A DNA stretch of 64,000 nucleotides from G965276675 sp965276675 (GTDB taxonomy: Bacteria > Acidobacteriota > Terriglobia > Terriglobales > Acidobacteriaceae): assembly GCA_965276675.1 (NCBI GenBank), contig OZ255624.1, positions 4,092,001-4,156,000 on the forward strand, given 5' to 3'. Below the pieces are notes generated by a model that had not been told where the DNA came from, ran no database searches, and saw only the letters and a program-made list of their open reading frames with translations. This document shows, in pieces, positions 54,955 to 62,906 of the stretch. A program made the translations under genes and the position numbers. Position 1 is the first letter of the stretch, and each line of letters starts with the position of its first letter.

Positions 54955-55614
54955 ATGCGCGCCTCCCATCGTTGTTTCGCTCTCGTCTTCATTTCGATCT
55001 TGTTATCGAACTTGCTCCTGCCTTCTCTCTCGCGGGCAGAAGGCCCGCAACTGGCACCCGCGCAGGAAGCAACGCACTACCTTGCCGTCGACGCACACCC
55101 GGCTGACCGTGTCGCGATCGCAGTGGATCCTTACGACACGCACGCTAAGATCGCCACTGTCTTTCACATCGACTACCCCGCATACAACATCCTGCCGGTA
55201 CGATTGATCGTCACCAACAACAGCGAAAGGCCAATCTCGCTGGCCGACGCACGCATCGACTTCATCACGGCCAGTGGGGACAAAGTTCCTGCCGCGGAAC
55301 CCATCGATGTCGAGCGCAAGATGAGCGCGCCCAAGCGCTCTGACAATGGCTACAAGATAGGGCCGTTCACGATTGGCAAACACAAGCCCAAGGACAAGCA
55401 GATCGAGGAAGACTTCAGTAATTACGAGTACTCCTCGGTAGCAGTCGAGCCACACTCCACACGCGCCGGCTTCCTCTTTTACGACATAGAGGACCTGCAG
55501 CAACTGAAGCCGGGCGCCCGGCTGGAGGTGCGCAAGGTACGCGATTCCACTGGCAAAGAGCTCTTCGCCTTTGAGATTCCTTTCGACAAATACTTAGCTG
55601 CGAAACCTAAGTAA
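54955..55614 (+). CDS. Secreted protein of unknown function
   Basis: 219 residues with an N-terminal signal sequence (CFALVFISILLSNLLLPSLSRA). The mature protein is beta-rich: RVAIAVDPYDTHAKIATVFHIDYPAYNILPVRLIVTNNSERPISLADARIDFITASGDKVPAAEPIDVERKM and a Lys-rich middle, ending GARLEVRKVRDSTGKELFAFEIPFDKYL. It looks like an immunoglobulin-like periplasmic domain with no catalytic motif. I do not recognise it. It is divergent from kdtA across 67 bases, so the two may share regulatory DNA; a repeat copy lies 12 bases after its stop. Confidence 0.72.
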   Translation: MRASHRCFALVFISILLSNLLLPSLSRAEGPQLAPAQEATHYLAVDAHPADRVAIAVDPYDTHAKIATVFHIDYPAYNILPVRLIVTNNSERPISLADARIDFITASGDKVPAAEPIDVERKMSAPKRSDNGYKIGPFTIGKHKPKDKQIEEDFSNYEYSSVAVEPHSTRAGFLFYDIEDLQQLKPGARLEVRKVRDSTGKELFAFEIPFDKYLAAKPK

Positions 55615-55626
55615 AGCAATTTTGGT

Positions 55627-55673
55627 CTTGTCATCTTGAGCGCAGCCGAAGGCTGAGTCGAAAGATTTGCTTC
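55627..55673 (+). repeat. Dispersed repeat, family A, divergent copy
   Basis: CTTGTCATCTTGAGCGCAGCCGAAGGCTGAGTCGAAAGATTTGC. It keeps GTCATC(C/T)TGAGCG and the final RRGATTTGCT-like end but has lost the GGAGGG core. It lies between the secreted unknown and the convergent queE gene. Confidence 0.6.
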
Positions 55674-55717
55674 ACCTTGTTTCATGAACCGGCGCAGAGC
55701 GCCCCTCAACCAAACGC

Positions 55718-56398
55718 TTAAACGCCCTTCTTGGCAGGCTCCCAAATGAACTTGTGGATCTGGAGGCTGAGCCGGGCTTCAACGCCATCGGCCAGCATCC
55801 ATTCCACCAACTCGCGCGGGTCAAGCGTACAGTTCGCGGTGGTGCGCTCGATCGATGGCGACTTCGAGAAGGCGGGCGAGAACAGAACATTGCCGGCCCG
55901 CTGCGCCAAGCCATGCTGCCCGGTAAAGTCTCGCGCAAACTCGTAATCGATACGGTTACTTATCACGAATTTAATTTCATCCTTCTTCGTGAGCGTGTCT
56001 AGATTTTCGATGCGAAAGCTGCCACACTCGCCGGAGCCAGGACACTTCACATCCACAATCTTGTGCACGGCGGCCGGCACGGCTGCAAGCGGGCGCTCAC
56101 CGCTGGTCTCGATCATCAGCGAGTAACCCTTCACAAGCAGCCTCTCCATCAACGGCAGTAGTTCGCGCTCTTGCAGCATCGGCTCGCCGCCGGTGAACTC
56201 CACCAGACGCACCGGGGCCTGGGCCGCGATCGCGGACTCCACCTCCTCCAGCGTCTGCTTATACCCGCCCTTGAAGGTGTACTCGGAGTCACACCAGGCG
56301 CAGCGTAAGTTGCATCCGGCAAGCCGCACAAAGATGCACGGCACTCCAGCAAAGCTCGACTCGCCTTGCACTGACTTGTAGATTTCGATCAGATACAC
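55718..56398 (-). CDS. queE: 7-carboxy-7-deazaguanine synthase QueE
   Basis: 226 residues. A radical SAM enzyme that converts CPH4 to CDG in queuosine/preQ1 biosynthesis. The cluster cysteines are CNLRCAWC (CxxxCxxC, near residue 30). GESSFAGVPCIFVRLAGCNLRC is the usual N-terminus, and SGERPLAAVPAAVHKIVDVKCPGSGECGSFR the SAM-binding later segment. It follows queD with only six bases between them, so they form an operon. QueC and QueF are not in the window. Length is normal. Confidence 0.95.
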   Translation of the reverse strand: MYLIEIYKSVQGESSFAGVPCIFVRLAGCNLRCAWCDSEYTFKGGYKQTLEEVESAIAAQAPVRLVEFTGGEPMLQERELLPLMERLLVKGYSLMIETSGERPLAAVPAAVHKIVDVKCPGSGECGSFRIENLDTLTKKDEIKFVISNRIDYEFARDFTGQHGLAQRAGNVLFSPAFSKSPSIERTTANCTLDPRELVEWMLADGVEARLSLQIHKFIWEPAKKGV

Positions 56399-56404
56399 GC
56401 GGCT

Positions 56405-56782
56405 CTACTCGTAGTAGGTCGCGGCCGTAGTATCGGTCTCAAAGATCGTGCAGTCTTTCACCGAAACGCGGCCATCTGTCATCTCGCTAAGCTGCCGGTT
56501 CGTCTCGTCAAAAAAGTACCGCGACAGATTCTCAGCAGAAGGATTGATCACAGTAAATGGCTCGAGGTCGTTCAGCATAAAGTGATCCAGCCGGTCGATC
56601 ACCGGCCGCATAACCTGCTTCAGCTGCTTGAAGTCCAGCAGCAACCCGGCCCCGTCGAGCTCCGCTCCCCGCAGCGTGACCTTCACCTTGTAGTTGTGGC
56701 CGTGCGGGTTTTCACACTTGCCACGGTAGTTGCGCAAGTAGTGCCCCGACGAAAAGCCGGCCTCCACTGTTACCTCGTACAT
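56405..56782 (-). CDS. queD: 6-carboxy-5,6,7,8-tetrahydropterin synthase QueD
   Basis: 125 residues. It converts dihydroneopterin triphosphate to CPH4 in the preQ1 pathway, using a zinc ion. Ligands are in GFSSGHYLRNYRGKCENPHGHNYKVKVTL (H14-ish, HGH), with the catalytic Cys in GKCENPHGH. C-terminal FETDTTAATYYE carries the conserved acidic residue. First gene of the queD-queE operon. Upstream on this strand the gap to the small membrane gene is about 80 bases. Confidence 0.96.
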   Translation of the reverse strand: MYEVTVEAGFSSGHYLRNYRGKCENPHGHNYKVKVTLRGAELDGAGLLLDFKQLKQVMRPVIDRLDHFMLNDLEPFTVINPSAENLSRYFFDETNRQLSEMTDGRVSVKDCTIFETDTTAATYYE

Positions 56783-56863
56783 ACTATGCTCGTTCCTGGA
56801 AGGATATACGGAGACTATCTAAAGTTATTCTACCTTTTCCCTGTGGCTATTTCGCATGCTCGG

Positions 56864-57115
56864 TCAGCGCCTGCGGCGCCCCTCGCGACGCTCGCGCTCT
56901 TCATTGCGGCGGTCGACCTGCTCAAACATAGCTGTCATCACACCGGCAAACGCGGCCAACAGAGCACCCACGAACAGGAAGAGCCCCGTCGTCTTCCATA
57001 GCGACGCATTGCCAGGCAATCCAGGTTGGCCGGCACTCGCCGTCGCCACCATGGCACACGAGATCAGCGAGAACAGCAGCAACGTGGCTGCCAGAACGAA
57101 GAAGTTACGAGACAT
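56864..57115 (-). CDS. Small two-span membrane protein with basic tail
   Basis: 83 residues. Two hydrophobic segments (FFVLAATLLLFSLISCAMVATA and TGLFLFVGALLAAFAGVMTAMF) flank a short loop QPGLPGNASLWKT. The C-terminal RRNEERERREGRRRR is highly charged and probably cytoplasmic. The start ATG 57115 has no unusual features. It is upstream of queD on the same strand. It looks like a membrane-tethered basic tail, but function is unknown. Confidence 0.7.
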   Translation of the reverse strand: MSRNFFVLAATLLLFSLISCAMVATASAGQPGLPGNASLWKTTGLFLFVGALLAAFAGVMTAMFEQVDRRNEERERREGRRRR

Positions 57116-57151
57116 ACACCTGAATGCTAGCAGGGACCCGCTTCCCCGCCC

Positions 57152-58174
57152 CTACGCCATGAAAGGATCCCCGACCGTATCCTGCCTCGTGTGATTCCAA
57201 CGGTGAAGGAGCGCCTGTGAGACTCCGGCAAGCGCCGGGTGTACCCGCAGCAGGGCGGCCGAGAACTTGCCCGGCGCCGTCTGCACATCCATCCACGAGC
57301 AGTCTTCCTCCATGAGGTGGCGATAGCTGCGCGCCGCGTGCACATAGGGCGACATCTCCAGATAGTAGCGTTCGTAGTAGTTGCGCGCGTCTTTGCGTAG
57401 CCGGGGTCTATGCTGCACTAGCCACGGCTTGATTGTCCCCATGGCGTGCAGCAGCGGCGGCACCCCACGGCGCAGGCTCTTCCAACGCTCCGGCCCGGCA
57501 AACGCGCCTGCACCGTGGTGGTGCAGCACCTCGGAGCTGTGACGAAGCAACTCCAGAGGAACCGACGCAAATTCCTCTGATGCCAACAACGCGCTGAGCA
57601 AATCCTGATCTCCGAGCGCGAGACTATTGCGCTTCTCGACCGGCAACTTCTGCTCCGTTATGTACCATTCCTCCGACATAAGCCGCTGCCAGACGGCAAG
57701 CAGCGTAGCATGCTGCTGTGTGACACTCAGCACCGCCGTGTTCACCGGCCCCTGCAGAGACCGCCCTATCGGTAAGCCCCAGACACGCGCGCGTTGCGAC
57801 GACCCTAACGGATACACCCAGGGATCTTCGGTCACCAGAAGCGTATCGGATGGCACATCGAATAGTCGCGCAATCGGCGCTCTTACCAAAACGTCGGTGT
57901 CCAGCCAGACACAGCGCTCTGCGCCGGTCGCGAGACCTGCGGCAAGCACTTGAGGCTTGACGTTGTAGCTTCCCGGACCAGCAAAGGTGACCGAGATCAG
58001 TTGCAGCCCCGATATGCGCTCCAGCCACTCCCGCAGCGAACCCGGCATATCAGGGAAATTCAGCAGAATCGGCCAGTCCGGGCTGAATCTGCGCAGGCTC
58101 AGCAGCAGCAACTTCAGGCCAGGTATCTGGCGATGACGATCTTCATGCAAACAGATAAGACTCTTTTGGCTCAC
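57152..58174 (-). CDS. Glycosyltransferase family 8-like protein
   Basis: 340 residues. The central segment VWLDTDVLVRAP holds a DxD motif for a metal-nucleotide sugar, preceded by AGPGSYNVKPQVLAAGLATGAE and followed by VNTAVLSVTQQHATLLAVWQRL. The C-terminal LHAMGTIKPWLVQHRPR resembles the GT8 H-x-x-G-x-x-KPW motif. Expected to be a cytoplasmic or membrane-associated sugar transferase; acceptor unknown. It ends 36 bases before the small membrane gene at 57115 and lies 21 bases downstream of dinG, on the same strand, and does not belong to the lipid A operon. Confidence 0.72.
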   Translation of the reverse strand: MSQKSLICLHEDRHRQIPGLKLLLLSLRRFSPDWPILLNFPDMPGSLREWLERISGLQLISVTFAGPGSYNVKPQVLAAGLATGAERCVWLDTDVLVRAPIARLFDVPSDTLLVTEDPWVYPLGSSQRARVWGLPIGRSLQGPVNTAVLSVTQQHATLLAVWQRLMSEEWYITEQKLPVEKRNSLALGDQDLLSALLASEEFASVPLELLRHSSEVLHHHGAGAFAGPERWKSLRRGVPPLLHAMGTIKPWLVQHRPRLRKDARNYYERYYLEMSPYVHAARSYRHLMEEDCSWMDVQTAPGKFSAALLRVHPALAGVSQALLHRWNHTRQDTVGDPFMA

Positions 58175-58195
58175 GGACTGCGCTGTTCCAACTAA

Positions 58196-60214
58196 TCAGG
58201 ATTTATCCCTAGACGTTACCCGTGAGATTGCGTCTGCTCGAAAAAAACTAGTCACCTCAGCTAAGTCTTTCGTAACGCGATATGGCGGCAAGCTCTGCAG
58301 AAAAACTCTTCCGTAACGTTGGCGTTGAATGCGGGGATCGAGCAACATCAACACGCCGCGGTCGTCCAGCGAGCGAATCAGCCGCCCAAAGCCCTGCTTC
58401 AGTGTGATGACAGCCTGCGGCACCTGATACTCGAAGAATGCGCTACGGCCTTCGCTTTCAATAGCTTGCATGCGCGCCGCTACCACTGGATCGCTGGGGA
58501 CGGCAAACGGCAGTCGGTCCACGATCACGCAGCTCAGCGCCTCCCCCTGCACGTCAACACCCTGCCAAAATGATGAGGTACCAAAGAGTACCGCATTGGG
58601 TGTCGACCGGAACTCCTCCAGCAGCGCTTTCTTCGGCGCCGTGCCCTGCAGCAGTAGCGGGTAGTTCAAATCCATCAGCAATCGCTCATACAAGTCCCGC
58701 ATCTGGGCGTAGCTGGTGAACAGGCAGAAGGCGCGTCCCTCCGTAATCTCCAGCATGCGCCGCATCTGCTTAGCTGCCTCCGCCCCAAAATTACTGTCAC
58801 GCGGGTCCGGCATCTCGGAAGGTAGATACAGAAGCGCCTGCTGCTCATAACGAAAATGCGAAGGCACCACCAGCTCCTTTGCATCATGCAATCCAAGCCG
58901 TTGGCGAATATGACTGAATCCACCCGCAACCGTGAGCGTTGCCGAAGTAAGCACGACCGAGCCGAAGCTCTCAAACAGTACCTCGCTCATTAGTTCCGAG
59001 ACGTCGATCGGCGTCGCTTGCAGATAGGTGTTGCGCATCGTCTGCCGCAGTGGCCCGCCAGAGCGGCGTTCGATCCAGAAGACGGTGTTCTTGCTCTCCG
59101 CCTCCAGCAAAAACTTCAGGTGCTCGCGAATATCCGCCGTACGCTTCTTCAGCCCCTGCGCCTCGTCCACGCCGCGCAGCCGCTCGATCTCGCCTTCCAG
59201 GCGATGCAGACTGTTCATCAGCCCCAGATAGATGTCGCCAAAGCTCTCCAGAAACTCTTCGCGCCCGGTGAACGGCATTCGCCCATCGCCGCTGCGCTCG
59301 TTCTGCGGCAGCGCGCCGAAGAACATCCGCGCCCGCTCCCGCACCAGTTGCGCCGCACTCAGCACTCCAGTGGAGATCGCCAGCTTGGTCCGCAACGTCG
59401 CCTCCAGATCGCGCACCAGCTCTTCAAAGCGCACGTTGCTCAGGCTTACGCCGAAGTAGTTCGACGCCACATCCTCCAGCTCATGCGCTTCGTCGAAGAT
59501 CACCGCCGCTGCCTCGGGCAGGATGCCCGCATCGGGCGCCGACCCGGCCTGCAGCTTGATCGACAGGTCGGCAAAGAAGAGATGATGGTTCACGATGATG
59601 ATGTCGCTTTCGAGCGCCTTGCGCCGCATCTCCGTGATGAAGCAGCGCTCCCAGTCCGGACAGCTCTGGCCCAGGCAGGCCTCCGTCCGCGCGTCCAGCT
59701 TGTTCCACAGCTGGCTGGCCTCGGGCAGCCCGTCGATCTCGGCGCGGTCACCCGTCTCGGTCGTCTTCTCCCAGGTCGCAATCTTGTGGAACTGGTCGAT
59801 CTCTTCCAGCCCGTTCAGGATCGGCTGGTCGCGCAACGCATACAGCTTGTGGCGGCACAAGTAGTTCGCGCGCCCCTTCATGTAACAGACACAGAGCGGC
59901 CCCAGCAGCGACTCCAGAAACGGCACGTCCTTGAAGAAGAGCTGCTCCTGCAGGTTCTTGGTGCCGGTCGAGATGATCACCCGCTGCCCCATGCGCAGCG
60001 CCGGCAGCAGGTACGCCAGCGTTTTGCCGGTACCCGTGCCCGCCTCGACGATCAGGTGCTCATGGTTGGTCAGCGCCCGCTCCACCGCCTCTGCCATCTC
60101 CAGCTGCCCGCGCCGGAACTCATACGGCAGCGATGACTTGGCCAGCACGCCACCGGGCGCGAAGAAGTCGTACATCCGGGGCAGAGCCGGCGCGGGATGT
60201 GCAGTTGTGGACAC
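58196..60214 (-). CDS. dinG: DinG/YoaA-type superfamily 2 helicase with Fe-S cluster
   Basis: 672 residues. XPD-like 5'-3' DNA helicase used in repair and in resolving R-loops. Walker A is EAGTGTGKT (59-67), DEAH box FDEAHELEDVASN. Fe-S ligands: CYMKGRANYLC and later CLGQSCPDWERC, the DinG four-Cys arrangement. The C-terminal motif VI is QGFGRLIRSLDDRGVLMLLD. GTG start at 60214, without a clear Shine-Dalgarno. Divergent from der; a consensus -10 hexamer lies between them. Possible alternative names: YoaA or a DinG-family helicase. Confidence 0.92.
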   Translation of the reverse strand: MSTTAHPAPALPRMYDFFAPGGVLAKSSLPYEFRRGQLEMAEAVERALTNHEHLIVEAGTGTGKTLAYLLPALRMGQRVIISTGTKNLQEQLFFKDVPFLESLLGPLCVCYMKGRANYLCRHKLYALRDQPILNGLEEIDQFHKIATWEKTTETGDRAEIDGLPEASQLWNKLDARTEACLGQSCPDWERCFITEMRRKALESDIIIVNHHLFFADLSIKLQAGSAPDAGILPEAAAVIFDEAHELEDVASNYFGVSLSNVRFEELVRDLEATLRTKLAISTGVLSAAQLVRERARMFFGALPQNERSGDGRMPFTGREEFLESFGDIYLGLMNSLHRLEGEIERLRGVDEAQGLKKRTADIREHLKFLLEAESKNTVFWIERRSGGPLRQTMRNTYLQATPIDVSELMSEVLFESFGSVVLTSATLTVAGGFSHIRQRLGLHDAKELVVPSHFRYEQQALLYLPSEMPDPRDSNFGAEAAKQMRRMLEITEGRAFCLFTSYAQMRDLYERLLMDLNYPLLLQGTAPKKALLEEFRSTPNAVLFGTSSFWQGVDVQGEALSCVIVDRLPFAVPSDPVVAARMQAIESEGRSAFFEYQVPQAVITLKQGFGRLIRSLDDRGVLMLLDPRIQRQRYGRVFLQSLPPYRVTKDLAEVTSFFRADAISRVTSRDKS

Positions 60215-60236
60215 GGGAGTGGAGTACGTCTCTCCC

Positions 60237-60242
60237 TATAAT
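60237..60242 (+). promoter_or_regulatory. Candidate -10 hexamer TATAAT between dinG and der
   Basis: A perfect TATAAT lies 52 bases before the chosen der start, in a nearly palindromic context (CTATAATAG), so it could serve either strand. No convincing -35 was found at 16-18 bases. Confidence 0.35.
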
Positions 60243-60293
60243 AGAGATAAGCGCAGCCAGCCAAGAACCGGCCGTTCAGAAACGAGCATTCCC

Positions 60294-62132
60294 TTGACCC
60301 CACCAAAGAAATCCCAAAGCAAGAATGCCAACCGCCAGCGAGCGGACCGCAACAAGGGTCGCAAGACCACGACCGCGGCGGCCACGAAAGCCAAGCGGGA
60401 ACGGGGCGCCGCGCCCGCCTCGAAGTCCCGGAGCTTGGCCACTGCCGCGCCCAAATCCGCAGTCCCCCGGCAGGCTGGCGGCAGAACCGCCAGCAAGGCC
60501 GCCCGTGCCAAAGCGCGCCGCATCGTCCCCTCGCCGCAGGAGACCCTCGCACGCCGTACCGCTGCTGCACAGGAACCCCGCCCGAGGCCGTTGGCTGATG
60601 ACTTCGACAGCAACGAGCGCGATATGAGCGAGCGCGGCAGCTACGGCCGCCCCGTCTTCGCCGGGCAATCCTTTGGCTCGCTTGCCGCGGCCACCCTGCC
60701 ACTCTTCGCCATCTGCGGCCGCCCCAACGTTGGCAAATCCACCCTCTTCAATCGCCTCACCGGCAGCCGGCGCTCCATCGTTGGCGACGAGCCCGGCATC
60801 ACCCGCGACCGCATCTATGGCGAGGTCGAGTGGTCCGGGCACACAGCGCGCATCGTTGACACCGGCGGCATCGTGCCCGATGACGCCGCCCTCATCCCCT
60901 CCGAGATCTTTCGCCAGGCGCAGTTCGCCCTCGACGAGTCCGACGCCATCATCATGGTCGTCGACGGCCGCACCGAGCTCGCCTCGTCCGACCTCGAACT
61001 CGCCCGTCTCCTCCTCCGCTCCGGCAAACCCATCTTCCTCGCCGTCAACAAGATCGACGCGGAGCAGCTCTCCGCCGCCGCGCAGAACTTCCGCCGCCTC
61101 GGCATCCGCGAGCTCTTCCCCGTCTCCTCCGAGCATGGCAGCGGCATCGGCGACCTCCTCGATGCCGTCTGGGCGGTCCTGCCCTTTCCCGCAGAGAGCG
61201 TCGAAGAAGACACCGCCGAAGAGGAGCCCGTTGCGGTCGAAGAACCGGAAAGCGGCGACGAAGCCGCACCCCAACGGCCGCTCCACCGCACCCACGGCGA
61301 CTTCATCCAGCGCGAGACCTCCATCGCCATTATCGGCCGCCCCAACGTCGGCAAGTCCACCCTGCTCAACGCCCTCACCGGCACCTCGCGCGCCATCGTC
61401 TCCCCTGTCGCCGGCACCACGCGCGACGCCGTCGACGAGGTCATCGACTACGAAGGGCAGCAGCTGCGATTCGTCGACACCGCCGGCATCCGGCGCAAGG
61501 GCAAGACCAACATGATGGCCGAAAAGCTCTCCGTCATCATGGCCCGCCGGCACCTTGAAGCGGCAGACGTCGCGCTGCTGGTCATCGATGCCAACGAGGG
61601 CGTTACCTCCACCGACGCCACCATCGGCGGCTACGCGCACGAGAGCGGCCGCTCCGTCGTCATCGTCGTCAACAAGTGGGACATGGTCACCACCGGCCGC
61701 ACCGATGGCAAGCCGACCGCCGACCGCGAGATCTTCTCCGAGCAGGTCTACAACGTCCTCAAGTATCTGGATTACGCGCCCATTGTCTTTCTCTCCGCCT
61801 CGCAGCGCACCAACCTGCACCGCCTGCTCGAGAGCATCGCGCTGGTAGCCGCAGAGCGCCGCAAGCGCGTCTCCACCGGCCAGATGAACCGCTTCCTCGA
61901 GCGCGTCGACTTCCAGCGCGCCACCGTGCCCGTGTCCAAGCGCATCCGCATCTACTACATGACGCAGGCAGCCGTAGCGCCCCCCACCTTCGTCCTCTTC
62001 ACCGACCGCCAGGTCAAGCTGCACTTCTCCTACGAGCGCTTCCTAGCCAATCAGATCCGCGAAAGCTTCGGCTTCGTAGGCTCGCCTATCTGGTTCAAAG
62101 TGAGAGCCCGCAACAAAAAATCCGACGCGTAA
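60294..62132 (+). CDS. der: GTPase Der/EngA with an N-terminal basic extension
   Basis: 612 residues from TTG 60294 (MTPPKKSQSKN..). Der is a double GTPase essential for 50S ribosome assembly. G1 motifs: GRPNVGKST occurs twice (about residue 142 and 350), with DTGG and DTAG G3 motifs, NKID and NKWD G4 motifs and a C-terminal KH-like domain ending IWFKVRARNKKSDA. Family proteins are about 440-500 residues; here about 110 basic, Ala/Lys/Arg-rich residues precede, and an acidic Glu-rich linker (EEDTAEEEPVAVEE) separates the two G domains. An ATG at 60624 would remove the extension and give 502 residues; the basic tail has a coding look. Confidence 0.93.
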   Translation: MTPPKKSQSKNANRQRADRNKGRKTTTAAATKAKRERGAAPASKSRSLATAAPKSAVPRQAGGRTASKAARAKARRIVPSPQETLARRTAAAQEPRPRPLADDFDSNERDMSERGSYGRPVFAGQSFGSLAAATLPLFAICGRPNVGKSTLFNRLTGSRRSIVGDEPGITRDRIYGEVEWSGHTARIVDTGGIVPDDAALIPSEIFRQAQFALDESDAIIMVVDGRTELASSDLELARLLLRSGKPIFLAVNKIDAEQLSAAAQNFRRLGIRELFPVSSEHGSGIGDLLDAVWAVLPFPAESVEEDTAEEEPVAVEEPESGDEAAPQRPLHRTHGDFIQRETSIAIIGRPNVGKSTLLNALTGTSRAIVSPVAGTTRDAVDEVIDYEGQQLRFVDTAGIRRKGKTNMMAEKLSVIMARRHLEAADVALLVIDANEGVTSTDATIGGYAHESGRSVVIVVNKWDMVTTGRTDGKPTADREIFSEQVYNVLKYLDYAPIVFLSASQRTNLHRLLESIALVAAERRKRVSTGQMNRFLERVDFQRATVPVSKRIRIYYMTQAAVAPPTFVLFTDRQVKLHFSYERFLANQIRESFGFVGSPIWFKVRARNKKSDA

Positions 62133-62147
62133 CCCCATACTCCCCAA

Positions 62148-62190
62148 TGTCATCCTGAGCGAGCGCAGCGAGCCGAAGGACCTGCAATGT
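62148..62190 (+). repeat. Dispersed repeat, family A copy
   Basis: TGTCATCCTGAGCGAGCGCAG, CGAGCCGAAGGACCTGCAATG. It keeps both ends of the family but has the CCTGAGCG variant also seen at 55627. Located just after der. Confidence 0.7.
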
Positions 62191-62204
62191 ATGTCGCTCA
62201 CAAA

Positions 62205-62272
62205 CCGGGTGCCCCATCCTTTGCACCCAGCCCCAGTTCACGCACCAGCACACCTAAGTGCAAATGGTGGGT
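62205..62272 (+). repeat. Dispersed repeat, family B copy
   Basis: Begins with CCGGGTGCCCCATCCT, identical to 23480-23495, and ends near GGTGGGT. Within it TTTGCAC (62220-62226) is complementary to GTGCAAA (62258-62264), giving a possible stem with a 31-base loop. Confidence 0.45.
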
Positions 62273-62308
62273 CACGCGCCGACAGGCGCGTCCCACTTAC
62301 CACACCCG

Positions 62309-62357
62309 CTGTCATCCCGGCCCAAGGCGGCAAGCCAGTGGAGGGATCTGCTGCCCC
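62309..62357 (+). repeat. Dispersed repeat, family A copy
   Basis: CTGTCATCCCGGCCCAAGG then GCAAGCCAGTGGAGGGATC and TGCTGCCCC. Third copy in a 210-base intergenic region, directly before the convergent zinc-ribbon gene. Confidence 0.7.
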
Positions 62358-62394
62358 CTACACTCAGGAAATCTCTCGTTCGGCAATGCAGCCG

Positions 62395-62616
62395 TTAGCT
62401 ATCCTTGCGATAAAGAAGCTCGCGCATCGCTTGCCTCCGAGCCTCGTTCGCTTCGCTCTCACTCTTGCGTTCGTCGGTGTCCATGCGGCGCTTACTGACG
62501 GGCTCCGTTGATTCGGGGATGCTGCACTCTGGGCAGCGGTTGGCGAACCCGGGTTTATCGGGCTTCAGCTCGAACTCTTCTGAGCAGATGCTGCAGACTT
62601 TGATGGGAAAGGCCAT
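62395..62616 (-). CDS. Small zinc-ribbon protein
   Basis: 73 residues from ATG 62616, which has GGAGG four bases upstream; an earlier in-frame start at 62691 would add 25 residues without a ribosome-binding site. Two CxxC pairs, KVCSICSEEFELKPDKPGFANRCPECS, form a treble-clef or zinc ribbon, and the remainder (TEPVSKRRMDTDERKSESEANEARRQAMRELLYRKDS) is a charged helix. This resembles short zinc-binding regulators of unknown role. It is convergent with der; repeats lie on both sides. Confidence 0.75.
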   Translation of the reverse strand: MAFPIKVCSICSEEFELKPDKPGFANRCPECSIPESTEPVSKRRMDTDERKSESEANEARRQAMRELLYRKDS

Positions 62617-62703
62617 ACAGCCTCCATGATAGCGAAAGCGTTCCATCCACCCCTGCCACGGCCCCAACCGAAACTGCCGCACAAGCGTCACCCACCCACC
62701 CTA

Positions 62704-62764
62704 CTGTCATCCCGACCGAAGTTGCCGCGCAGGCGGCAACGCAGCGGAGGAACCTGCAGTTCCC
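62704..62764 (+). repeat. Dispersed repeat, family A copy with internal palindrome
   Basis: CTGTCATCCCGACCGAAG, then TTGCCGCGCAGGCGGCAA (TTGCCGC/GCGGCAA inverted arms), then CGCAGCGGAGGAACCTGCAG. The insert between the two ends is a short hairpin, comparable in position to the AGGCTGGCGCA duplication at 23391. It lies in the 290-base gap before the last gene; the remaining bases 62765-62906 show nothing recognisable except falling GC. Confidence 0.7.
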
Positions 62765-62906
62765 TTTCCTCGGAAGGAGCTTCATTGTTCGCTGCAGTAG
62801 AACCGCTAAACCCGAAGCATTGGGCGTTTCAAATCAGCTACTCTTTGGTAATCTTCCTCGCAGCGTCCTGTTCGATTCCTCAGACGGCAGGATTATAAAG
62901 ATCAAC

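Noticed and set aside
60276..62024. A 582-codon open frame antisense to der
   Set aside because: Same reason: the plus-strand frame encodes two complete GTPase domains; the antisense translation shows only low-complexity acidic sequence.
62187..62511. Overlapping plus-strand frames across the intergenic repeats
   Set aside because: They translate repeat DNA, and the opposing zinc-ribbon gene has stronger support.
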